Origin: Actinomycetota bacterium | GTDB lineage: Bacteria; Actinomycetota; Actinomycetes; Nanopelagicales; Nanopelagicaceae | Direction: 5' to 3' | DNA length: 19,649 nucleotides | Assembly: GCA_013205455.1 (NCBI GenBank) | Contig: JABMMO010000008.1 | Coordinates: forward strand, 1-19,649 | Part shown: positions 8,512 to 15,132 of the stretch, in pieces | Layout of the letters: the number at the start of each line of letters is the position of its first letter | How positions within the stretch are numbered: the stretch's first letter is position 1 | Notes under the pieces: model-generated | Database searches by the model: none | The model's input: the letters and a program-made list of their open reading frames with translations, nothing else | Told to the model about the DNA's origin: nothing | Made by a program: the position numbers and the translations under genes

Positions 8512-9014
8512 TGAATAGTCCAATCCAAAAATTATCTAAAACTATAGTTAGAACGCTAACGCTCCGCGGGGAAACGATTTCTACTGCCGAATCTATTACT
8601 GGGGGGCTAATTGGCGGAGCAATTACGGGGGTTCCAGGATCTTCCGAAGTTTTCTTAGGTGGGGTAATTTCTTATTCAAATCAAATGAAAAAAGACGAAC
8701 TTGGGATTACTGCTGCTGATATTAAAAAAGTTGGCGTTGTTTCAGAGGCGATTGCAGTTGCGATGGCGCTCGCAATCCAGAAGCGAACTAAAAGTACTTG
8801 GGCAATTTCAAGTACCGGTGTTGCTGGCCCAGGACCTGTTGATGGCATACCCGCAGGAACGGTTTGGATTGCAATCGCTGGACCGAAAATCGCCCAAGGA
8901 ATTGAATTATCAATCGCTGGAAAGCGGGAAATTGTGCGCCTCGGCGCGGTAGAAAGCGCGCTTGGCGCATTTGAGCGTATTCTTAGCGCCACTAAGTTGG
9001 CCAAGAGAAAGTAA
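8511..9014 (+). CDS. cinA: CinA-family nicotinamide-nucleotide amidohydrolase (PncC domain)
   Basis: The 167 aa protein is a stand-alone CinA C-terminal domain, which hydrolyses nicotinamide mononucleotide to nicotinate mononucleotide in NAD salvage. Visible motifs are the nucleophile region STAESITGGLIGGAITGVPGSS, the GGVISYSNQMKK segment, and SSTGVAGPGPVDGIPAGTVWIA. There is no N-terminal molybdopterin-like (COG1058) domain, as is usual in actinobacteria where the gene follows pgsA. The ATG shares one base with the pgsA stop. Called cinA by position; pncC would be an equally valid symbol. Confidence 0.9.
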   Translation: MNSPIQKLSKTIVRTLTLRGETISTAESITGGLIGGAITGVPGSSEVFLGGVISYSNQMKKDELGITAADIKKVGVVSEAIAVAMALAIQKRTKSTWAISSTGVAGPGPVDGIPAGTVWIAIAGPKIAQGIELSIAGKREIVRLGAVESALGAFERILSATKLAKRK

Positions 9015-9021
9015 ACGAGTG

Positions 9022-9028
9022 AAAGGAG
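9022..9028 (+). promoter_or_regulatory. Ribosome-binding site fixing the clgR start
   Basis: AAAGGAG lies 5 nt before ATG 9034. It supports that start over an upstream in-frame start inside cinA at 8962. Confidence 0.7.
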
Positions 9029-9033
9029 CGGTT

Positions 9034-9330
9034 ATGGAATTAATGCGTACCCATATCGGTCAATCACTTCGTGCTGCTCGAGTAGAACAAGGTCGAACCC
9101 TTCGAGCTGTCGCATCAGATGCCCGAGTTTCGCTCGGTTATTTATCTGAAGTTGAACGTGGTCAAAAAGAAGCTTCATCAGAGTTATTAAATGCAATCTG
9201 TACTGCGCTCAACCTCTCACTTTCCACAGTACTTACGGACGTCATCGAATTGGTGAAACGTCACGAGACCCCAGTACTTACCGTCGTTCCAACATCTGAA
9301 GCTGAACTTTCAGATGTCAACGCAGCGTAA
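9034..9330 (+). CDS. clgR: ClgR-type XRE-family transcriptional regulator
   Basis: ClgR is a small DNA-binding activator of clp protease and other stress genes in actinobacteria. The 98 aa protein has one XRE helix-turn-helix at about residues 8-63 (IGQSLRAARVEQGRTLRAVA, then VSLGYLSEVERGQKEAS with the recognition helix). The family-typical LLNAICTALNLSLSTVL follows. It ends in Ala-Ala, the kind of C-terminus that makes ClgR a Clp protease substrate in studied actinobacteria. ATG 9034 has an AAAGGAG site 5 nt upstream; the frame is open into cinA, but that extension (from 8962) lacks homology-like sequence. Placement after cinA and shortly before recA is standard. Confidence 0.88.
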   Translation: MELMRTHIGQSLRAARVEQGRTLRAVASDARVSLGYLSEVERGQKEASSELLNAICTALNLSLSTVLTDVIELVKRHETPVLTVVPTSEAELSDVNAA

Positions 9331-9338
9331 GTACAATT

Positions 9339-9875
9339 GTGGCAGAACCAATATTTCGCGCTACCTATCAACACCAGAGCGGCATACATAGACGTACTCG
9401 AAGTGCAATCTTGGAAGCAGCGCAATCTTTAGTTAATGATTTTGGATTACATCATACAAACATGATTGATATTGCAGATCGTGCCCAAGTTTCTAGGGCA
9501 TCTTTATATAACCATTTTCGAGATAAGAACGAAATTTTTATTGCGCTTCTAGAATCAGAAGTTAATCGAATCGCCGCGCTCGCCAAAGTTTCTGGCTCCC
9601 GTGCCGAATCTCTCTATTTCATTTCAAAAGAAATATCTACACATGGAGCGCTCCGCTCTGCTCTCGAACACGATCCGGCCGCTATCGCAATCGCGCTATC
9701 TTCTAGAGAGCATGATTTATGGATTCGAATTTATCGACACCTTGCCGAGATTTTTGCATCTGATGCAGTCGGCGTTGGCATGATTGTTCGTTGGCTACTT
9801 GGCCAAGTTACTGCGCCACTTTCCGAAGAACACTCTAAGTTGCAAGCTGATCGATTAATTCGCGCGCTTTCTTAA
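9339..9875 (+). CDS. TetR-family transcriptional regulator
   Basis: The 178 aa protein carries an N-terminal TetR helix-turn-helix at about residues 20-65: RRTRSAILEAAQSLVNDFGLHHTNMIDIA, then AQVSRASLYNHFRDKNEIF. The C-terminal ligand-binding part is helical and not assignable to a subfamily by eye. It starts with GTG 8 bp after clgR, with no clear ribosome-binding site, so translation may be coupled. TetR proteins are usually ligand-relieved repressors of nearby genes. The nearest candidates are the DUF3046 gene, the aldehyde dehydrogenase and the divergent hydroxyproline operon; this link is inference. A TetR gene is not a part of the clgR-recA neighbourhood that I recall as universal. Confidence 0.82.
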   Translation: MAEPIFRATYQHQSGIHRRTRSAILEAAQSLVNDFGLHHTNMIDIADRAQVSRASLYNHFRDKNEIFIALLESEVNRIAALAKVSGSRAESLYFISKEISTHGALRSALEHDPAAIAIALSSREHDLWIRIYRHLAEIFASDAVGVGMIVRWLLGQVTAPLSEEHSKLQADRLIRALS

Positions 9876-9890
9876 GCAAGCTACTTTTAA

Positions 9891-10088
9891 ATGCGTAATA
9901 CAGAATTGCGGCGCCGTATGGCGGAGTATCTCGGTGAAGACTGGGCTCCTTCTTACGCAAAAGATATTGTGCACGCAGAATTAGGTGGTCATACCGTTGA
10001 GGAAGCGTTAGCAATAGGGACTGAACCTGGTGATATTTGGCGAGCAATCTGTCGCCATAATCCAGATGTGCCAAAGCACCTGATTTAA
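9891..10088 (+). CDS. DUF3046 family protein
   Basis: This 65 aa protein matches the actinobacteria-specific DUF3046 family in length and pattern: an N-terminal MRNTELRRRMAEYLGEDWAPSYAKDIV, the core LGGHTVEEALAIGTEPGDIWRAICR, and a PDVPKHLI tail. The function is unknown. In many actinobacteria this gene directly precedes recA; here the hydroxyproline cassette separates the two by more than 6 kb. It starts 15 bp after the TetR stop, without an obvious ribosome-binding site. Confidence 0.85.
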   Translation: MRNTELRRRMAEYLGEDWAPSYAKDIVHAELGGHTVEEALAIGTEPGDIWRAICRHNPDVPKHLI

Positions 10089-10091
10089 CCT

Positions 10092-10108
10092 ATTAGGATT
10101 TAACTAAT
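10092..10108 (+). promoter_or_regulatory. Inverted repeat overlapping a putative aldehyde dehydrogenase promoter
   Basis: ATTAG, 7 nt, CTAAT forms a perfect 5-bp-arm dyad. It covers TAGGAT (10094-10099), a TANNNT-type -10 candidate that would start transcription near 10106 and give a short leader with GAAAGG (10110-10115) before ATG 10125. It could be an operator for the nearby TetR protein, but 5-bp arms arise by chance often. Confidence 0.3.
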
Positions 10109-10124
10109 CGAAAGGCGCTCTTAA

Positions 10125-11513
10125 ATGCAAGATTTGAATTCTGTTATGGCCAAGGCCGTCACGGCGCGCGAAAGTTTTCGCAAATGGGATGCCTTCCAAA
10201 TAGTTACGCTCCTAGATGCAATTGCTAACAAATTAGATGGTGCAGCATCAGAATTAATTCCACTTGCAGGAAAAGAAACAAATTTAACAGAAGTGCGTTT
10301 GACCGGCGAAGTTGGTCGAATGTCGGGACAGTGGCGCCACATGGCTGCAGTATTAAAAAAAGGTGATTACTTAGGAACGGTAATTGATAGCGCAGACCCA
10401 ACGTTGCAACCACCTCGACCTGAACTTCGCAAAACCACCGTGCCACTTGGAATTGTGGGCATTTTTGGTGCCAGTAATTTTCCATTCGCTTTTGGGGTAG
10501 GTGGTTGCGATACTGCTGCTGCAATTGCTTCGGGCTGTCCGGTAATTATTAAGGCTCATCCTGGACACATAGAAACATCTAGAAAAGTTTTTGCATTAAT
10601 GCAAGCCGCAGCTAAATCTGTTTCAGCCCCTGAAGGTTTATTTAATATGGTTGAGGATTTTGAAGCTGGTGTGGAATTTGTGAAGCATAAAGATGTTAGC
10701 GCCGTTGCTTTTACTGGCTCGACTCCGGGAGGCCGAGCACTATTTGATATTGCCCAATCAAGAAAAGATCCGATTCCTTTTTATGGCGAATTTGGAGGTC
10801 TTAATCCAATTTTTGTTACCGAAGAAGCTTCCGCCAAAAATGCGGCAACCATTGCGCAAGGATTTTTAGATTCGGTGAATTTAGGAGCGGGGCAATTTTG
10901 CACTAAACCTGGCTATCTAATCTTGGTAAACGGTGATTTAGTTCGTAATGAGATTGTAAATCTTGCACCAAATGTTGCAACCCATGCGATGCTAAATGAA
11001 AAAATTCGAGCAGCGCACGATCTAAATCGAAGCGCTTATGCTGGCTTGCCATATGTTAAATTATTGGCGCAAGGAGTTGCGACTAGTGATGCAATCGAAC
11101 CGATTACTATTTTTGAAATTTCCGGAGCAGATCTATTGGCAAACCAAGAAGTTACTTTAAAAGAAGTATTTGGTCCAACTGCAGTAGTAGTCAATTGCCA
11201 GAGTAATGATGAGGCGCTTGCAATTGCAAACGCATTCCACGGCACCCTAGCTTCGGGAATCCATGGCGAGGCTAGTGACAAAATAATTTCGCTTGGCTTA
11301 TTAGATGTTTTGGTTCGAATTAGTGGTCGAGTTATTTGGAATAGCTGGCCAACCGGAGTTGCAGTTACTTGGGCGATGCATCACGGCGGACCATATCCTG
11401 CAAGTACAAACTCACTTTTCACATCAGTTGGCGCCGATAGTATAAAAAGATTCCGTAGGCCAGTTGTATTTCAAAATATGCCAACTGAGTTGTTGCCCAC
11501 CGAACTTAAATAA
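10125..11513 (+). CDS. Aldehyde dehydrogenase, alpha-ketoglutarate semialdehyde type
   Basis: Likely oxidises 2,5-dioxopentanoate (alpha-ketoglutarate semialdehyde) to 2-oxoglutarate with NAD(P)+, the last step of hydroxyproline breakdown. The 462 aa chain has the cofactor segment IFGASNFPFAFGVGGCDTAAA, the subgroup motif IIKAHPGHIETS, general base E222 (YGEFGGLNP) and catalytic nucleophile C259 (GAGQFCTKPG). Its end, SWPTGVAVTWAMHHGGPYPAST then RFRRPVVFQNMPTELLP, is characteristic of this subgroup. It is about 40-60 residues shorter at the N-terminus than family members as I recall them. The start is firm: an in-frame TAA sits directly before the ATG, and GAAAGG lies 9 nt upstream. It is the only + strand gene of the cassette and ends 3 bp from the convergent epimerase gene. 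Specificity is inferred from motifs plus neighbours. Confidence 0.88.
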   Translation: MQDLNSVMAKAVTARESFRKWDAFQIVTLLDAIANKLDGAASELIPLAGKETNLTEVRLTGEVGRMSGQWRHMAAVLKKGDYLGTVIDSADPTLQPPRPELRKTTVPLGIVGIFGASNFPFAFGVGGCDTAAAIASGCPVIIKAHPGHIETSRKVFALMQAAAKSVSAPEGLFNMVEDFEAGVEFVKHKDVSAVAFTGSTPGGRALFDIAQSRKDPIPFYGEFGGLNPIFVTEEASAKNAATIAQGFLDSVNLGAGQFCTKPGYLILVNGDLVRNEIVNLAPNVATHAMLNEKIRAAHDLNRSAYAGLPYVKLLAQGVATSDAIEPITIFEISGADLLANQEVTLKEVFGPTAVVVNCQSNDEALAIANAFHGTLASGIHGEASDKIISLGLLDVLVRISGRVIWNSWPTGVAVTWAMHHGGPYPASTNSLFTSVGADSIKRFRRPVVFQNMPTELLPTELK

Positions 11514-11516
11514 AAC

Positions 11517-12521
11517 TTAAACTAGAAAACCTGCTGGGAACGGATCGCTTGGATCTAGCGTCCATGTTGCTTCACCCATAACCCAAGCGCGACCAGTAAT
11601 AGTTGGCACAATTGCGGGCAAGCCAGCAACAGTTACATGTTCTTTAACCCGGCCTTCAAATTGCGAACCAATCCAGGATTCATTAATCAATACATCGCCA
11701 TCTTTAAATTCGCCGCGAGCAACCATTTGGGCCAGTCGCGCGCTGGTGCCAGTACCGCAAGGGGAGCGATCAAACCAACCAGGGTGAATTGCCATTGCAT
11801 TCTTCCAATGTAATGAGTTTGCGCCAGGTGCAATGAAATCTATGTGGTGACAGATTGCAATATCTGGATTCTCCGGGTGAACTGGGCGATTTTGTTCATT
11901 GATCGCATCTGAAATTGCCAAACCTGCATTTAGAAAAAGTTGACCATTTTCTCGTTTAAATTCAATTCCAATTCGATCAATCGGAATTATTGCGTAGAAA
12001 TTTCCACCGAAAGCGATGTCATATTTAATTTTCCCATATCCAGGAACATCGACTATTTGATCAAGTTGATATGAGAACGAAGGAACATTTGTAAGCGTTA
12101 CTTTTTCAGCTTTGCCATCTTTTACCTGCACATCAACGATTACAAGACCTGCAGGGGTATCAAGTCGTACTGTGGTTATTGGTTCGATAACCGGTACTAA
12201 ACCCTTTTCAATTAACACTGTGGCCACTCCGATGGTGCCGTGTCCGCACATTGGTAAGCAACCAGAAACTTCAATGAAGACCACGCCCCAATCCGCATCA
12301 GGTCGGGTAGATTTTTGAAGTATGGCACCGCTCATTGCAGAATGTCCGCGAGGTTCGTACATTAACCATTGTCGGATTTCATCCATATGCTCCATAAAAT
12401 AGAGCCGTTTTTCAAACATGGTCGCACCTGGAATCTCTTCGATTCCACTTATAACTACCCGAGTTGGCATCCCTTCAGTATGGGATTCCACCGTTGTAAC
12501 GGTGCGCAAACTCTTACCCAT
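11517..12521 (-). CDS. 4-hydroxyproline 2-epimerase (proline racemase family)
   Basis: Likely converts trans-4-hydroxy-L-proline to cis-4-hydroxy-D-proline, the entry step of the pathway, by a cofactor-free two-base mechanism. The 334 aa chain has both catalytic cysteines: C92 in LPMCGHGTIG and C255 in DRSPCGTGTSARLA. That favours an epimerase/racemase over the related trans-3-hydroxyproline dehydratase, which has threonine at the first position. Other family segments are VESHTEGMPTRVV at the N-terminus and YEPRGHSAMSGA. Proline racemase is the main alternative; the adjacent deaminase and D-hydroxyproline dehydrogenase genes decide for hydroxyproline. It is the last gene of the five-gene minus-strand operon, starting 2 bp after the deaminase stop. 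Confidence 0.87.
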   Translation of the reverse strand: MGKSLRTVTTVESHTEGMPTRVVISGIEEIPGATMFEKRLYFMEHMDEIRQWLMYEPRGHSAMSGAILQKSTRPDADWGVVFIEVSGCLPMCGHGTIGVATVLIEKGLVPVIEPITTVRLDTPAGLVIVDVQVKDGKAEKVTLTNVPSFSYQLDQIVDVPGYGKIKYDIAFGGNFYAIIPIDRIGIEFKRENGQLFLNAGLAISDAINEQNRPVHPENPDIAICHHIDFIAPGANSLHWKNAMAIHPGWFDRSPCGTGTSARLAQMVARGEFKDGDVLINESWIGSQFEGRVKEHVTVAGLPAIVPTITGRAWVMGEATWTLDPSDPFPAGFLV

Positions 12522-12523
12522 TC

Positions 12524-13432
12524 TTACTTACGATTTCGATAAAAAGCTAACGCTTGTTCAATATCTTTCTGGCATTGAGCCAAATCTGTCGCAGGCAAAG
12601 GTAATCTAGGCAACCGAGTTGGTCCGCCGTAACGACCAACCACATCCATAGCTAATTTAATCGCAGTAATAAACTCTTTGCGACTATCCCAATTAAATAG
12701 ATTATGCACGGCAGCATAGATTGGACGAGCTTCCGCATATTTTCCGGCAATGCAAAGATTGTAAAGTTCTACTGATTCTTTAGGAAGCGCATTTGGAAAA
12801 CCAGCAATCCAACCAACAACGCCACCAGTTGATAGCTCTACTAGAACATCATCGGCTCCAACTAGAACTTCAATCCGTGGCGCGTGATGATGAATCTGCC
12901 AGACGCGACGGACATCCCCAGAAAATTCTTTAATTGCAACTACATTTTCACAACTGTCAGCAATCTTTGCCACAAGTTGTGGAGTTAAATCAACCTTGGT
13001 ATCAAATGGATTGTTGTAAGCAATAATGGGAATACCAACTTTATTAACTTCTTTATAGTGTGCAATAACTTCAGCTTCATCAGCGCGGTAAGCATTTGGT
13101 GGCAACAGCATTACCGATTTGGCGCCCATTTCAGCAGCTTGTTCAGTCCAACGGCGTGATTCTGTTGCGCCATATGCAGCTACACCAGGGATGACTTGGA
13201 AACCAGCCGGAGCTGCTTCTAGCGCCACTTTAACAATTTGAGTGCGTTCTTCTGCTGACAAGACTTGGTACTCACCGAGTGAACCATTTGGAATAACTCC
13301 GTCAACGCCATTATCTGCCTGCCACTTAACGTGCTCGGCATATTTATCAAAATCTATTGATAGATCAGCGCGGAATGGGGTTGCGGTTGCGGTTAATACG
13401 CCATGCCAAGGTTTCTTCTCTGAGTTAGCCAT
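12524..13432 (-). CDS. 1-pyrroline-4-hydroxy-2-carboxylate deaminase (DHDPS superfamily)
   Basis: Likely deaminates and dehydrates 1-pyrroline-4-hydroxy-2-carboxylate to alpha-ketoglutarate semialdehyde. The 302 aa protein is a DapA-superfamily (beta/alpha)8 aldolase-fold enzyme: N-terminal HGVLTATATPF, loop PNGSLGEYQ in place of GTTGE of true DapA, active-site tyrosine Y139 (IIAYNNPF) and Schiff-base lysine K168 (VVAIKEFSGD). A biosynthetic DapA is already present at 734-1621, so this copy is unlikely to be for lysine. The flanking epimerase and dehydrogenase genes give the specific assignment. The start is 9 bp after the preceding stop, with AAGG about 7 nt before the ATG. Confidence 0.86.
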   Translation of the reverse strand: MANSEKKPWHGVLTATATPFRADLSIDFDKYAEHVKWQADNGVDGVIPNGSLGEYQVLSAEERTQIVKVALEAAPAGFQVIPGVAAYGATESRRWTEQAAEMGAKSVMLLPPNAYRADEAEVIAHYKEVNKVGIPIIAYNNPFDTKVDLTPQLVAKIADSCENVVAIKEFSGDVRRVWQIHHHAPRIEVLVGADDVLVELSTGGVVGWIAGFPNALPKESVELYNLCIAGKYAEARPIYAAVHNLFNWDSRKEFITAIKLAMDVVGRYGGPTRLPRLPLPATDLAQCQKDIEQALAFYRNRK

Positions 13433-13441
13433 GCCCGAACC

Positions 13442-14848
13442 TTATTCGCCGTTAGCTAGAAGTTCAATTGAAATCGGGGTAATGATTGGTCGATTACCGA
13501 CCGAAATTCGTTCTTTTTCGGAAATATCAGATGGCGAGATACCAGACTCATTTGCAACTAAATCCACCACAAATCTGCCGCAGATTCGCCCTTGGCACAT
13601 TCCCATTCCGCATCGTGAAAGTAATTTCGCAGTGCGTGAATCAGTGGCACCAAGCTCGGTTACTGCAAACTTCAATTTTGAATATTTTACTTCTTCACAA
13701 CGGCAGATAATAGTTTCATCAGTTAGCCAACCGCGCCATCCAGATTTAACTGGATAAGAAGAGATTAGCGCCTCCGCAAATTTATGTTTTTTAGCTCTTG
13801 TTTTGCGATGATCATCTGATATCCCTGCTTTGCAACCAACATAGATTGCAGCGGCTAACCCAGCTATAACACCTTCGGCAATTGAAAGTTCAGAACCCCC
13901 AATACCGGTTATTTCACCTGCTGCAAAAATTCCCGCAATTGAGCTCTGTTGATTTTCATCGACACTGACTGCGACACCTTCATCTTTTGTAACAAATTGT
14001 TTTAGCAAAAGTGCACCAGCAAGTGATGTGTCCGCGGTAAATCCCCATCCGATTGCAGCGAGGTCGCATTTCACTCGATCTATTTTCTTAATTTTAAAGT
14101 TACTATCTATTTTTGCAATGCTTACTGATTCTAATTCACCATCTTTATTTGCATGGGCAGCAACCACGGCGCGATTAAATTTCGGCCTCACCCCAAACTT
14201 ATTGAAAATAGCGATGTAGTGTGCGGCTTCGCCTATTTTTGATAAGTTCTGGATAAGTGTCGGAAAAGATTTAAGCCAACGAAGCGGTGAGTTAGCTTCT
14301 AATAATTCAACAACTTCACAACCAATTTGAGCTAGCACTGCAGCTACCGGCAGAAGAAATGGTCCGGTTCCAGCAACAACAACTCGTTTGCCGGCAGCAA
14401 CTCCATGGCCTTTTATAAGTGATTGTGCACCGCCCGGTGTCATAACGCCGGGAATATCCCAGCCCGGAAATGGCAGGGTTCGATCGTAAGCACCAGTAGC
14501 CAAAACCAGCGCTTTAGTTGTAATAATTTTTTCTAGGCCATTGGTAATCAAGCGCAAAGTTGTTGCACCATCTTCATGGGTAGCGCTCCAAATTTCAGCA
14601 CCGCTCCAAATTTCAATTTTGGGATGATTTGCAACTGCTGAAATTAATAAGAGCCCGGTATCTAAATCTAGATGTAACTCAGATTGCTCCAACCAAGTTT
14701 CAGGGAGGTGGCGCCAATATTGACCGCCAAGTTTTGAATTGCTATCAATAAGCAAGACTGATGCACCAGCGAGGGCCGCATTAAGTGCAGCCGACAAACC
14801 AGCAGGTCCACCACCCACAACTACAACCCTTACTTGTTCTGGTTTCAT
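13442..14848 (-). CDS. D-hydroxyproline dehydrogenase, FAD/BFD-like subunit
   Basis: Probable electron-transfer subunit of a three-part flavin dehydrogenase. The 468 aa chain has an N-terminal FAD dinucleotide fold (VVVVGGGPAGLSAAL, G12-G17), a second nucleotide-binding fold (VVVAGTGPFLLP, about 156-167), the FAD-closing segment GIFAAGEITGIGGSELSIAEG, and a C-terminal BFD-like [2Fe-2S] domain with C382, C384, C418 and C423 (ICRCEEV, GMGMCQGRICG). This architecture occurs in hydrogen cyanide synthase HcnB, opine oxidase OoxA and D-hydroxyproline/proline dehydrogenase subunits; the context selects the last. Its start overlaps the [2Fe-2S] gene stop by 4 nt, consistent with fixed subunit ratios. 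Confidence 0.85.
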   Translation of the reverse strand: MKPEQVRVVVVGGGPAGLSAALNAALAGASVLLIDSNSKLGGQYWRHLPETWLEQSELHLDLDTGLLLISAVANHPKIEIWSGAEIWSATHEDGATTLRLITNGLEKIITTKALVLATGAYDRTLPFPGWDIPGVMTPGGAQSLIKGHGVAAGKRVVVAGTGPFLLPVAAVLAQIGCEVVELLEANSPLRWLKSFPTLIQNLSKIGEAAHYIAIFNKFGVRPKFNRAVVAAHANKDGELESVSIAKIDSNFKIKKIDRVKCDLAAIGWGFTADTSLAGALLLKQFVTKDEGVAVSVDENQQSSIAGIFAAGEITGIGGSELSIAEGVIAGLAAAIYVGCKAGISDDHRKTRAKKHKFAEALISSYPVKSGWRGWLTDETIICRCEEVKYSKLKFAVTELGATDSRTAKLLSRCGMGMCQGRICGRFVVDLVANESGISPSDISEKERISVGNRPIITPISIELLANGE

Positions 14849-15132
14849 GCGCCACCTACTTGCGTTCTAACAACCATGTTTGCTTTGGCTTCAGTAATAC
14901 AGGCACGTTGATTTGGTGCGCCATCGATAACGACTAAACAATCAAAACAAACGCCAATGCCACAGAACATGGCACGAGGTTTTTTTTCAAAACGCGTTAC
15001 ACGTAAGACACGATCGCCCGCTTCTAACAACGCTGCTCCAACAGATTGGCCCGGGATTGCGGAAACTTCTAAATCGTTAAAGGTAAAAGTTATCGAAGCG
15101 CTTGGTTTAGCTAGCAACGTGAACACCTGCAC
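14845..15132 (-). CDS. D-hydroxyproline dehydrogenase, small [2Fe-2S] subunit
   Basis: A 95 aa ferredoxin-like subunit with cysteines C57, C62, C65 and C78 (FCGIGVCFDCLVVIDG, then QRACIT), the plant-type [2Fe-2S] spacing seen in the N-terminal domain of sarcosine oxidase alpha and in HcnA/OoxA-type small subunits. It should carry electrons between the two flavin subunits or to the respiratory chain. The start is uncertain. GTG 15132 overlaps the upstream gene by 26 nt and lacks a ribosome-binding site. TTG 15117, with AGGTG just upstream, would give 90 aa. The cluster and all conserved residues are retained either way. Confidence 0.85.
   Translation of the reverse strand: MQVFTLLAKPSASITFTFNDLEVSAIPGQSVGAALLEAGDRVLRVTRFEKKPRAMFCGIGVCFDCLVVIDGAPNQRACITEAKANMVVRTQVGGA

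Noticed and set aside
8962..9033. Longer clgR starting inside cinA
   Set aside because: The extra 24 residues show no ClgR-like sequence, and ATG 9034 has a strong, well-spaced ribosome-binding site.
11517..12521. trans-3-hydroxy-L-proline dehydratase
   Set aside because: Both catalytic cysteines (C92 and C255) are present, whereas the dehydratase has threonine at the first position.
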